Of a stretch of DNA of 6,987 nt, positions 1 through 6,180 are shown one piece after another. Each line of letters starts with the position of its first letter. The stretch's first letter is position 1. The notes beneath the pieces are model-generated. The model saw only the letters and a program-made list of their open reading frames with translations, was not told the DNA's origin and made no database searches. The DNA comes from an uncultured Chitinophagaceae bacterium (lineage in GTDB: Bacteria; Bacteroidota; Bacteroidia; Chitinophagales; Chitinophagaceae). Both the position numbers and the translations under genes were made by a program. The stretch is taken from contig CAMPGT010000207.1 in assembly GCA_946885665.1 (NCBI GenBank), positions 1-6,987 of the forward strand, written 5' to 3'.

Positions 1-1429
1 CACTGAATGTGCCGCCGATCGTTCTTGCATGGCCAACGAAGTCATCGAAATTACCGGTGAGGTCGTTGCGCACCTTGCGGGTACGGATGATGTCGAACCA
101 CATTTTATTTTCAAAGGCAAGTTCGAAATACCGCTGCGACCACACTTCTTCCTCGAAAGCCTGCTGGCTCATTGAACCGATGTCGCCCAGGTCGGCTCGT
201 TCCCTGATCTGGTTCACATAATCGATGGCGGTAGCGTTGGGACCTCCCTCTGCCCTGTTGGATGCCTCGGCATACATCAGCATCACATCGGCCAGCCTGT
301 AAATGGTGAAATTCAGGTCAGACTTCGCGGTATTGGTCACCGCATTCACATCAAAATACTTGTAGATGTATTTATGATCGAAAGTTTTGATACCGGAACC
401 GTTGATCGCGGGATACTCGGAGAAGTAAAACTGCTTTTCTTCCACGCGTTTGTCGCCGGCAGGATAAGACGCGATGAATTCATTGGTGGGCCAAACCGAT
501 CCATACTCATCCGAATACTTGGAAATGCCGGAGAAGTTGGGAATGGTTAGCGCCGTCAACGGATTGTTCACGTTCTGTGACGCCGCATACTGGACCTGGA
601 GAATGAAGCCACCCGTGTTCTTATTTGCGGGGTCGATCATATCGGTGTAGTCATCAAAAAGTGTATAACCGCCGTTCTGAACCACTTCCAGCGAACGTTT
701 TGCGGATTCAGCATACGCCGCCTCGCCTCCGTTAATCGCCTGGCCGGCATACGTCAGGTACACGTCGGCGAGCAACGCCTTCACTGCGCCCATGCTTACC
801 CTGCCGGAAACATCCTTCCATGGCAGCGTACTCGCCTCTGCGGTCAGCAGGTCGGGAATGATCACCTCGTCGTAAATGGTCTTTGCATCCACACGCGCCG
901 GCTTCACGCTATCCAGCGTGGCGGGTACAGAAGTGACCAACGGTACGGCGCCATAGAGACGTACCAGGTAGAAATAAAACAGTGCCCTCAATGTGTGCAC
1001 CTCGGCAAGCATATTCGTGCGAACCTCGTCCGTGAGCCCGGGGGCTTCGACCTTAGGAATAGAAGCCAGTGCAAGGTTGGCGGCGCCAATACCCAGGTAC
1101 ATCCGCTGCCACCATGTATCCACATAGAAAGACGTTTCGTTATAAGAGAGTGTCTGAAAATTCACGTAGCCCGTTTGACCGAGGTCCGAATTGGCCTTGC
1201 CGGTTAAAAATTCTAACAAATTATACGTGTTTCCCCCGTAGGAGCCGCTCTGGCCGTTAAGCAATCCGTGCAGCCTTTCGTAAGGCGCATCGGCGAAAGC
1301 GCGGGCATCTTTAAGGCTGGTCGCCTCGGTTTCCGGCGTGAGAAACGTCCTGGGTTTTTCTTCCAGGAATTTCGTGCAGGAAAGTCCCAGGGTCATTAGC
1401 ATCAGCGCTGTATATTTTAATGATTTCAT
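1..1429 (-). CDS. RagB/SusD family nutrient-uptake outer membrane lipoprotein (3' end beyond window)
   Basis: This is the surface-exposed substrate-binding partner of the SusC transporter encoded just upstream. The frame is open from ATG at 1429 to the window edge: 476 codons without a stop. SusD proteins usually run about 500-560 residues, so only a C-terminal tail is missing. The N-terminus is a lipoprotein signal: a basic start (MKSLK), a hydrophobic stretch and a Cys at residue 18 (GLSC), followed by TKFLEEKP, typical of family members. Three family blocks are visible: LRALFYFYLVRLYGAVPLV at 147-165, YRLADVMLMYAEA at 377-389, and the WSQRYFELAF...MWFDIIR block at 430-449. These helices belong to the TPR-like SusD scaffold. 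The gene starts 29 bp after the SusC stop, so the two are almost certainly co-transcribed; no Shine-Dalgarno is seen. The family call is firm. The ligand cannot be inferred, because SusD binding sites are poorly conserved and no catabolic genes are visible. Confidence 0.95.
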   Translation of the reverse strand, partial: MKSLKYTALMLMTLGLSCTKFLEEKPRTFLTPETEATSLKDARAFADAPYERLHGLLNGQSGSYGGNTYNLLEFLTGKANSDLGQTGYVNFQTLSYNETSFYVDTWWQRMYLGIGAANLALASIPKVEAPGLTDEVRTNMLAEVHTLRALFYFYLVRLYGAVPLVTSVPATLDSVKPARVDAKTIYDEVIIPDLLTAEASTLPWKDVSGRVSMGAVKALLADVYLTYAGQAINGGEAAYAESAKRSLEVVQNGGYTLFDDYTDMIDPANKNTGGFILQVQYAASQNVNNPLTALTIPNFSGISKYSDEYGSVWPTNEFIASYPAGDKRVEEKQFYFSEYPAINGSGIKTFDHKYIYKYFDVNAVTNTAKSDLNFTIYRLADVMLMYAEASNRAEGGPNATAIDYVNQIRERADLGDIGSMSQQAFEEEVWSQRYFELAFENKMWFDIIRTRKVRNDLTGNFDDFVGHARTIGGTFS

Positions 1430-1458
1430 TGTACTTGTGTTTTAGATTTTCCGATGGA

Positions 1459-4400
1459 TTATAATGTAATGTTCAGGCCCAGGTTCCACGTTCTTGGTCT
1501 CGGATAGGAAAAGAAATCAAGATTCTGTGAGAAGTTCGAGTTCTGGCCATAGCCCGACATAAACGTATCCACCTCCGGATCATAACCGGAATAGTCTGTG
1601 ATCAAAAACAGGTTCTGCACGCTGGCATACACCCTGGCTTTTTCCAAATGAAGGCGGCTCAAAATATTCTTCCCGAAATTATATCCAAGGATGAAATTTT
1701 GTCCGCGCACAAAGGAACCATCTTCCACCCACCATGTGTCGAAATGCGAATCCTGTGCATACTTATAATTGCGCACCTGCGAGATCATCGTGTTCTGGTT
1801 CTCCGGTGTCCAGCCATTCAACACAGTGGTTAAACTGTTCGCTATCGTTTGCCTGTCTTCAACGGAATGTTTGAAGTTGGCGCCCACATTCACGCCCATC
1901 ACAAACCGGATGTCAAATTCAAAGTCGAAATTACCCAGCGCCATCTTGCTGTTGAAGGTTCCTGTCCATTTCGGATAGGCCCTGCCGATAATGCTGTAAT
2001 AATTACTGCCATCTTCATTATACACATATTTGCGGTCGCCCACATGCAGTCCGTGCTCGGCAGCCTCTGCGGCTTCTTTGTCGCTGTATGTTCCGAGGCG
2101 TGTCATGCCATAAAAAGAACCCAGCGGTTCGCCCACGCGGATCACATAGTTCTGACCGAGGAAATTGGGACCGGGGAAGATGTCGGCGTTGCCTTCATTG
2201 AGCGCCAGCACTGTATTCTTGTTTGAAGCGAAGAGGAACGTGGTGTTCCAGGAAAAATTCGCTGTTTTGATGTTTTCGGTATTGATACCCACTTCAATCC
2301 CTGCATTGCGCACCCTGCCGACGTTGCGGGTAACATTCGAATTGTTCTGTCCGTTCGACCACGCGATCGGCGCCTGCAGCAGCAGGTCGCGCGTAACGCG
2401 GTTGTAGTAATCAATTTCGCCGCTGACCCTTCCGTTGAACATGCTGAATTCCAAACCCACATCGCCCTGCCATGATTTTTCCCACTTCAAATTCGGGTTA
2501 CCGAGGTATTGCGGATAGAATATCGTAGCAAGTGCTCCGCCAATAACCGTGGTACCCGGTTGTATTTGTGCCAGCGATTGGTAGTTACCAATTTCCTGGT
2601 TGCCCACGGCGCCGTAGCTGGCGCGGATCTTTACATTGCTGAACAACTTGCTGCTGGCCATGAAATCTTCTTCAGACAGCCGCCATGCCGCACCGATAGC
2701 AGGAAAGAAGTCGTACTTCTGATTCGAGCCGAGGCGTGATGATCCGTCGTAACGGCCGGAAGCGGTGAAGTTGAACTTGCCGACGAGATCGAACATCACA
2801 CGCGCATAGTACGAATTGAGTGAGCTCTGCTGGTAGTCACTCTGCGCCTGGCTCTTGAGCGCGCCTGCCTGCAGGTAATTATACTGCAGCAGGTCGTCGG
2901 TGAAATTCTGGGCCTCTACGAAACTGCCCTCCGAAAGCTGCCTTTGCCACGAAGCTCCTGCCAGCACCGTCATTCGTGAATTTCCGGGCAGTTCGTGTTT
3001 CCACGTGAGGTAATTTTCTGTTTGCCAGTAGTTGAACGTATTGGCGCGGATGCTGGCCACACCGCCCTGGTCTTGCGAAAGGTGAGGAAGGTCGGTGGCA
3101 GAATAAAAGTTGTTTTTATTATTTGCTGCCATGAAGCCGAAGTCGGATTTGAAATCCAACTCGTCGCTTATGATGAAATCGAGATACACATTACCTAATC
3201 CTGCCGTCAGGTTATTAAGCGTATAACGATTTTCCGAAGTGTGAACAGGATTCGGTCCGCCTTCGAGGCCGGCGATATCGAAATTTCCGGCCCAACTGCC
3301 ATCGGGATATTTCACCGGCACGATGGGCACTTCTTCCGAAACCATGCGCGGCACGTTGAGCGCACCATTAGCATCGGATACTACGCGTTGCGTGGAACGT
3401 ATAAGGTTCACGGCGCCACCGATCTTCAACCATTTGGTAACGTCGTTGTCCATCGTGAACCGAACGTTGTAGCGCTTGAACCACGAGTTGATCATCAACC
3501 CGTTTTGATCCTGGTAGCCGGCGCTCAAACTGTACAGTGATTTATCGCTGCCACCCTGCAGGTTGATGTTGTGACTATGCGAAATCGCGGGCTTGTACGT
3601 TTCTTTTTCCCAATTGGTGTTATACAGCGGCTGATCGTTTTCGTCGAAAAGCAACGGCAGGTCCTCGTGATTGAGTCGAACGGGCGGTACCTGCTCGGCT
3701 CCGTTCGGATCGAAGTTTTTGCCGTTGGCGTAAGACTGGTTATAAATATCAATGAACTGCTGCGCATTCAGCGTGGGCAGGTGGCGTGTCAGTTCAACCA
3801 CATTGACGTTGGCATCGTACGTAAGACGCGTGTCGTTACGTATGCCGCGCTTGGTGGTCACGATGATCACGCCGTTGGCGCCGCGTGCTCCGAATATGGA
3901 TGTTGCGGCCGCATCTTTCAGCACTTCCATTGATGCCACGTCGTACGGACTGATTGAATTCGGATCAACACCAATCACTCCATCTATTACGTAGGTAGGA
4001 TCGAGGCTGGAATTGATGGAGCCAATACCGCGAACGCGCACCTTCGCGCCATAGCCGGGAGCGTTGCTGTTGATGCTCACTTCCACGCCCGCAATCTTAC
4101 CCTGCAGGGCCTGGGTGATGTTGACCACCGGCTTGTCGGTTATAGATTCCGCTTTGATGGAAGCCACGGCGCCCGTGAGTTCCGACTTGCGCGCCGTACC
4201 GTAACCGATAACCACCACCTCGCTGAGTGCATTGGCGGCAGCGGCCATGGTAACATTTTGAATAGTGGCCGATGAGGCCGATAGTTCTACCGGATCATAA
4301 CCGGTATAAGTAAAAACAAGAACAGATTCCTCGCTGGGAACCTGGATGGTAAAATTTCCCTGTGCGTCAGTTGAAGTTCCGGTTGTGGTACCTTTTACGG

Positions 4401-4527
4401 TAACACTCACTCCCTGCAACGGTGAGCCGTCGGCCCGGTTGGTTACTTTACCGGATTTTGACACCTGCGCCCAGGCGCCCGAAGACAGCAGCACACACAA
4501 TACCACTGCAAAATAATTCTTTAGCAT
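1459..4527 (-). CDS. SusC/RagA family TonB-linked outer membrane transporter
   Basis: This is a TonB-dependent outer membrane beta-barrel that imports the ligand captured by its SusD partner. I choose the ATG at 4527 (1022 residues) because it opens a clean signal peptide: MLKN, a hydrophobic core, then cleavage after AWA at residue 20, leaving mature Gln21. The frame stays open to an ATG at 4620, but those 31 extra residues are Pro/Leu-rich and would bury the signal. Domains in order: carboxypeptidase-regulatory-like (CarboxypepD_reg) fold about 24-97; TonB-box-like SEVVVIGYGT at 102-111; plug about 112-230, with VRVRGIGSIN at 163-172, YVIDGV at 179-184 and the signature EVLKDAAATSIFGARGANGV at 201-220; the rest is barrel, with a late GYDPEV block at 981-986 and a terminal strand WNLGLNITL suited to barrel insertion. 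There is no STN domain before the CarboxypepD fold, so anti-sigma signalling through this protein is unlikely. No frameshift or internal stop is seen. The substrate is unknown. Confidence 0.96.
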   Translation of the reverse strand: MLKNYFAVVLCVLLSSGAWAQVSKSGKVTNRADGSPLQGVSVTVKGTTTGTSTDAQGNFTIQVPSEESVLVFTYTGYDPVELSASSATIQNVTMAAAANALSEVVVIGYGTARKSELTGAVASIKAESITDKPVVNITQALQGKIAGVEVSINSNAPGYGAKVRVRGIGSINSSLDPTYVIDGVIGVDPNSISPYDVASMEVLKDAAATSIFGARGANGVIIVTTKRGIRNDTRLTYDANVNVVELTRHLPTLNAQQFIDIYNQSYANGKNFDPNGAEQVPPVRLNHEDLPLLFDENDQPLYNTNWEKETYKPAISHSHNINLQGGSDKSLYSLSAGYQDQNGLMINSWFKRYNVRFTMDNDVTKWLKIGGAVNLIRSTQRVVSDANGALNVPRMVSEEVPIVPVKYPDGSWAGNFDIAGLEGGPNPVHTSENRYTLNNLTAGLGNVYLDFIISDELDFKSDFGFMAANNKNNFYSATDLPHLSQDQGGVASIRANTFNYWQTENYLTWKHELPGNSRMTVLAGASWQRQLSEGSFVEAQNFTDDLLQYNYLQAGALKSQAQSDYQQSSLNSYYARVMFDLVGKFNFTASGRYDGSSRLGSNQKYDFFPAIGAAWRLSEEDFMASSKLFSNVKIRASYGAVGNQEIGNYQSLAQIQPGTTVIGGALATIFYPQYLGNPNLKWEKSWQGDVGLEFSMFNGRVSGEIDYYNRVTRDLLLQAPIAWSNGQNNSNVTRNVGRVRNAGIEVGINTENIKTANFSWNTTFLFASNKNTVLALNEGNADIFPGPNFLGQNYVIRVGEPLGSFYGMTRLGTYSDKEAAEAAEHGLHVGDRKYVYNEDGSNYYSIIGRAYPKWTGTFNSKMALGNFDFEFDIRFVMGVNVGANFKHSVEDRQTIANSLTTVLNGWTPENQNTMISQVRNYKYAQDSHFDTWWVEDGSFVRGQNFILGYNFGKNILSRLHLEKARVYASVQNLFLITDYSGYDPEVDTFMSGYGQNSNFSQNLDFFSYPRPRTWNLGLNITL

Positions 4528-4544
4528 AATTACCCCGTTTATAA

Positions 4545-4562
4545 GTGAACGAACATGTGAAC
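4545..4562. repeat. Short direct repeat GTGAAC x2 in the susC leader
   Basis: On the plus strand GTGAAC occurs at 4545-4550 and again at 4557-4562, a 12-bp period with GAACAT between. In the transcript this reads GTTCAC twice, ending about 17 nt before the SusC start codon. The spacing is close to one helical turn, which would suit a dimeric DNA-binding protein, but a 6-bp repeat can easily be chance. The role is not known. Confidence 0.35.
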
Positions 4563-4565
4563 ACG

Positions 4566-4606
4566 GTAAAGGGAGTGTCGGGGGCTGCAGTAAAGGGAAG
4601 TCGGGG
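4566..4606. repeat. Imperfect tandem direct repeat (24-bp period) in the susC leader
   Basis: On the plus strand GTAAAGGGAGTGTCGGGG (4566-4583) is followed by GTAAAGGGAAGTCGGGG (4590-4606). The copies share the first 9 bases and the last 6, and differ only by a substitution and a one-base indel in the middle; GCTGCA separates them. Two long G-rich near-copies in a region that otherwise looks non-coding are unlikely to be chance. They lie about 40-80 nt upstream of the SusC start, so they would be in the 5' leader or just at the promoter. A tandem operator or an RNA element are both possible; neither is shown. Confidence 0.6.
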
Positions 4607-4667
4607 AATAGAGAAAACAAAAAGAAGGCAAAAACCTACCTGGCTACTAGAGGAGTTTCTATCTCAC

Positions 4668-4677
4668 AACAATTGTT
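4668..4677. repeat. 10-bp perfect palindrome AACAATTGTT upstream of susC
   Basis: AACAATTGTT is its own reverse complement and lies about 140 bp upstream of the SusC start in the AT-rich half of the intergenic region. It could be a small operator half-site pair. AT-rich palindromes of this size arise readily by chance, so this is recorded only as a visible element. Confidence 0.3.
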
Positions 4678-4762
4678 TTCTTAACACAACAATAACAAAT
4701 GATCGCGAAATAATAAAAAAATTATTCGGGAAAATGCTGAAGATAATGTCGCATCAGATTGA

Positions 4763-5617
4763 TTAATTGACTGTTGGATCGCCTGAAATGATTGTCCAGT
4801 CTGATTTTGCACGACCCTTTTCGAGCCATGCATCCATCTTTTTTGCAACAGCAGAAATGGAGATAAGATGTTGTTTTGTTGATGACGCCTGTTCCATCAT
4901 CAGCCTCGCATCTTTACGGGCCATGTTAAGTTCCCATGATGCTTCATCGAAGGTGTTACTGGCAATTTTTTTCAATCGCGTTTGTGTTACGCCCGATGGA
5001 TTCACGACCTCCATCAGCGGACCGAGCTCTGCGATATCGATGTCTAATGAACGTGCCAGTGTGAGCATGTCCGTTATTGCGCCCATCAAGCCAATATGGA
5101 ACAGGTTGCCCAGCAATTTGATGGCCGCCGCCTTTTCAGGCTGCGTGCCAAGGTTCCACAACTTCCCGGTCATAGCCGAAAGCTCGGGCCCCAGCGTGTT
5201 GATCACCTGCGGGTCGCCGGATACCATCATGGTACCGGTTCCGGCCAGTGCGTTTCCGGGTCCCATGAACACGGGTGCATGTATGTAGTGGAATCCTTTT
5301 TCTTTCCAATATGCCGAACGCTTTGCAGCGCCTGGCACCGATGTAGTGGTGTGATCGATGATGATGGCGCCCTGTTGCAAACCGGCCGCCGCTTTTGCAA
5401 GCACATCATCAACCGACTGGTCATCAGAAAGCGTCACATGAATCCGCTCCGATCCCTTCACAGCATCCTCCACCTTCTCAAATGCTTTCGCGCCGAATGC
5501 TTCCAAAGCTTTCGCCCTTTCAAACGTTCTGTTCCATACCTGTACCTTTTTGCCTTTCGTTAGCAGCGCACGCGTAAAGTTGGTGCCGAGCAAGCCTGTT
5601 CCAATAAATGTGATCAT
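4763..5617 (-). CDS. NAD(P)-dependent oxidoreductase, beta-hydroxyacid dehydrogenase (3-hydroxyisobutyrate dehydrogenase-like) family
   Basis: A 284-residue cytoplasmic dehydrogenase, a normal length for the family, with an N-terminal Rossmann domain and an all-helical C-terminal domain. The dinucleotide motif GTGLLG is at 6-11, immediately after the start strand MITFI, which supports the ATG at 5617. WNRT at 28-31 after the second strand, with Lys36-Ala37, is the pattern family members use to prefer NADPH over NADH. DHTTTSVP at 88-95 corresponds to the family D-x-S/T-T...P substrate segment. Lys167 and Asn171 (KLLGN) correspond to the catalytic Lys and its partner Asn. RKDARLM at 234-240 matches the conserved KD helix. 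The loop after HAPV (113-116) reads FMGPGNALAG instead of the usual SGG-type glycine loop, so the substrate probably differs from classical hydroxyisobutyrate. The gene begins 44 bp after the CMD stop and is probably in the same transcript, filling the 'O' place of an ECF41-associated COE set. The exact reaction is unknown; an imine- or semialdehyde-reducing role is also possible. Confidence 0.9.
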   Translation of the reverse strand: MITFIGTGLLGTNFTRALLTKGKKVQVWNRTFERAKALEAFGAKAFEKVEDAVKGSERIHVTLSDDQSVDDVLAKAAAGLQQGAIIIDHTTTSVPGAAKRSAYWKEKGFHYIHAPVFMGPGNALAGTGTMMVSGDPQVINTLGPELSAMTGKLWNLGTQPEKAAAIKLLGNLFHIGLMGAITDMLTLARSLDIDIAELGPLMEVVNPSGVTQTRLKKIASNTFDEASWELNMARKDARLMMEQASSTKQHLISISAVAKKMDAWLEKGRAKSDWTIISGDPTVN

Positions 5618-5633
5618 GCGGAATTGTTTCCGC
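5618..5633 (-). promoter_or_regulatory. Hairpin abutting the oxidoreductase start codon
   Basis: In the transcript GCGGAA-ACAA-TTCCGC forms a perfect 6-bp stem with a 4-nt loop, and the stem's last base directly precedes the ATG at 5617. It has no U-tract, so it is not a terminator. If folded it would cover the ribosome entry zone and could lower or tune translation of the oxidoreductase relative to CMD. Function is inferred from position only. Confidence 0.45.
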
Positions 5634-5661
5634 TAAAGTTATGCATTACTCATAAAACCTG

Positions 5662-6132
5662 TTACGCATGCTCAACAGCCGCATTCTTTGGTTTGTAAGA
5701 ACCGGCTACGGGGCCAAACGATCTTACGAGCCTGTTCCAGGAATTTATGGTGATGACGGCGAGTGTGAGATTTGCAATCTCCTGTTTGGAAAAATATTTA
5801 TTCAGCTTATCGTGAATATGCTCGCTGCTTTCGTCAGGAGGAAGCTTTGTGAGCACCTCTGTAAATTCCAGCACCGCACGTTCTTCATCACTGTAATAAG
5901 GTGCTTCTCTCCACGCCTGCAATGAAATGAGGCGTTGCGCGGTTTCACCTTCCAGAACGGCATCTTTATAATGCATATCTATGCAATAGGCGCAATTGTT
6001 AATGAGCGATGCTTTGAACTTGATCAAATGCAGCAGCTTGTGATCGATCCCTGAATGATCAACGTACTGCTGTGCCTGCGACAATGCCTGGTATAACCCT
6101 GCCGGCAAATCTTTCTGTGAAATCCTTTCCAT
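5662..6132 (-). CDS. Carboxymuconolactone decarboxylase (CMD) family, AhpD-like alkylhydroperoxidase-domain protein
   Basis: A small (156-residue), probably cytoplasmic all-helical protein of the CMD/AhpD superfamily. The defining centre is NCAYCIDMH: Cys47-x-x-Cys50-x3-His54, the AhpD-type redox motif, where the Cys pair and His act in thiol-dependent peroxide reduction. A second family block, INSWNRLVRSFGPVAGSY, lies at 129-146 near the C-terminus. The frame continues upstream to an ATG at 6180, but that start would overlap the promoter-like element and add 16 residues unlike family N-termini. The start at 6132 (MERISQKDLP) is typical, though no Shine-Dalgarno precedes it. It follows the sigma gene by 48 bp and precedes the oxidoreductase by 44 bp, the expected position for the 'C' gene of an ECF41 COE set. 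It could be a peroxidase, a disulfide reductase or a non-redox CMD relative; the CxxC favours redox chemistry. The substrate is unknown. Confidence 0.92.
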   Translation of the reverse strand: MERISQKDLPAGLYQALSQAQQYVDHSGIDHKLLHLIKFKASLINNCAYCIDMHYKDAVLEGETAQRLISLQAWREAPYYSDEERAVLEFTEVLTKLPPDESSEHIHDKLNKYFSKQEIANLTLAVITINSWNRLVRSFGPVAGSYKPKNAAVEHA

Positions 6133-6152
6133 AAAAAATAAATTTCTATAAA

Positions 6153-6179
6153 GACAATACACTGCAACCTCGTGTGACA
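6153..6179 (-). promoter_or_regulatory. Candidate ECF41-type promoter for the CMD-oxidoreductase genes
   Basis: Reading the minus strand, TGTCACA at 6179-6173 is followed after 16 nt by TGTC at 6156-6153. The described ECF41 target promoter is TGTCACA, about 16 nt, CGTC, so the -35 is a perfect match, the spacing fits, and the -10 differs at one base. The element begins one base after the sigma gene's TGA and would start RNA roughly 10-15 nt before the CMD ATG at 6132. TGTCACA occurs nowhere else that I could find on the minus strand of this window. The match to known ECF41 targets is from memory of the published motif. Confidence 0.72.
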
Positions 6180-6180
6180 C

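Larger units (their letters stand above)
4528..4762 (-). promoter_or_regulatory. Non-coding region and leader upstream of the susC-susD pair
   Basis: This 235-bp gap separates the oxidoreductase stop from the SusC start and must hold the SusCD promoter unless the pair is read through from upstream. The half near the oxidoreductase is AT-rich; the half near SusC carries G/C-rich direct repeats (listed separately). I looked on the minus strand for the Bacteroidetes housekeeping promoter (-7 TAnnTTTG, with TTTG about 19-20 nt upstream). The best match is TAGGTTTT at 4638-4631, but no TTTG lies at the right distance, so no promoter is assigned. No TGTCACA-type ECF41 element occurs here. GGGG at about -9 to -6 of the SusC ATG is the only ribosome-site-like element, and it is weak. 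Confidence 0.5.

Noticed and set aside
2142..2462. Minus-strand 106-codon frame inside SusC
   Set aside because: It overlaps the SusC coding region in another frame on the same strand. SusC is intact with family motifs, so this is a shadow frame.
4528..4620. Upstream ATG at 4620 for SusC
   Set aside because: It adds a Pro/Leu-rich 31-residue segment ahead of a complete signal peptide and runs through the leader repeats. The ATG at 4527 gives a standard export signal.
4631..4638. TAGGTTTT on the minus strand as a Bacteroidetes -7 box for susC
   Set aside because: It matches seven of eight positions of TAnnTTTG, but no TTTG or TTG lies about 19-20 nt upstream, so the promoter is not supported.
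4709..4726. AATAAT-aaaaaa-ATTATT inverted repeat downstream of the oxidoreductase as a terminator
   Set aside because: The stem is only six A-T pairs with a small bulged C-G extension, too weak for a convincing intrinsic terminator. It may be chance in an AT-rich stretch.
4545..4766. Plus-strand 73-codon open frame in the intergenic region before SusC
   Set aside because: It has no recognisable domain, lies over the direct repeats and leader, and its composition looks like translated non-coding sequence. It would also overlap the end of the oxidoreductase.
4767..5563. Long plus-strand open frames (173 and 155 codons) opposite the oxidoreductase
   Set aside because: They are antisense to a well-supported dehydrogenase and show no family motif. 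Their openness follows from codon bias of the real gene.
6133..6180. Upstream ATG at 6180 for the CMD protein
   Set aside because: It falls at the promoter-like -35 box, so the main predicted transcript would lack it, and the extra 16 residues do not resemble CMD family N-termini.
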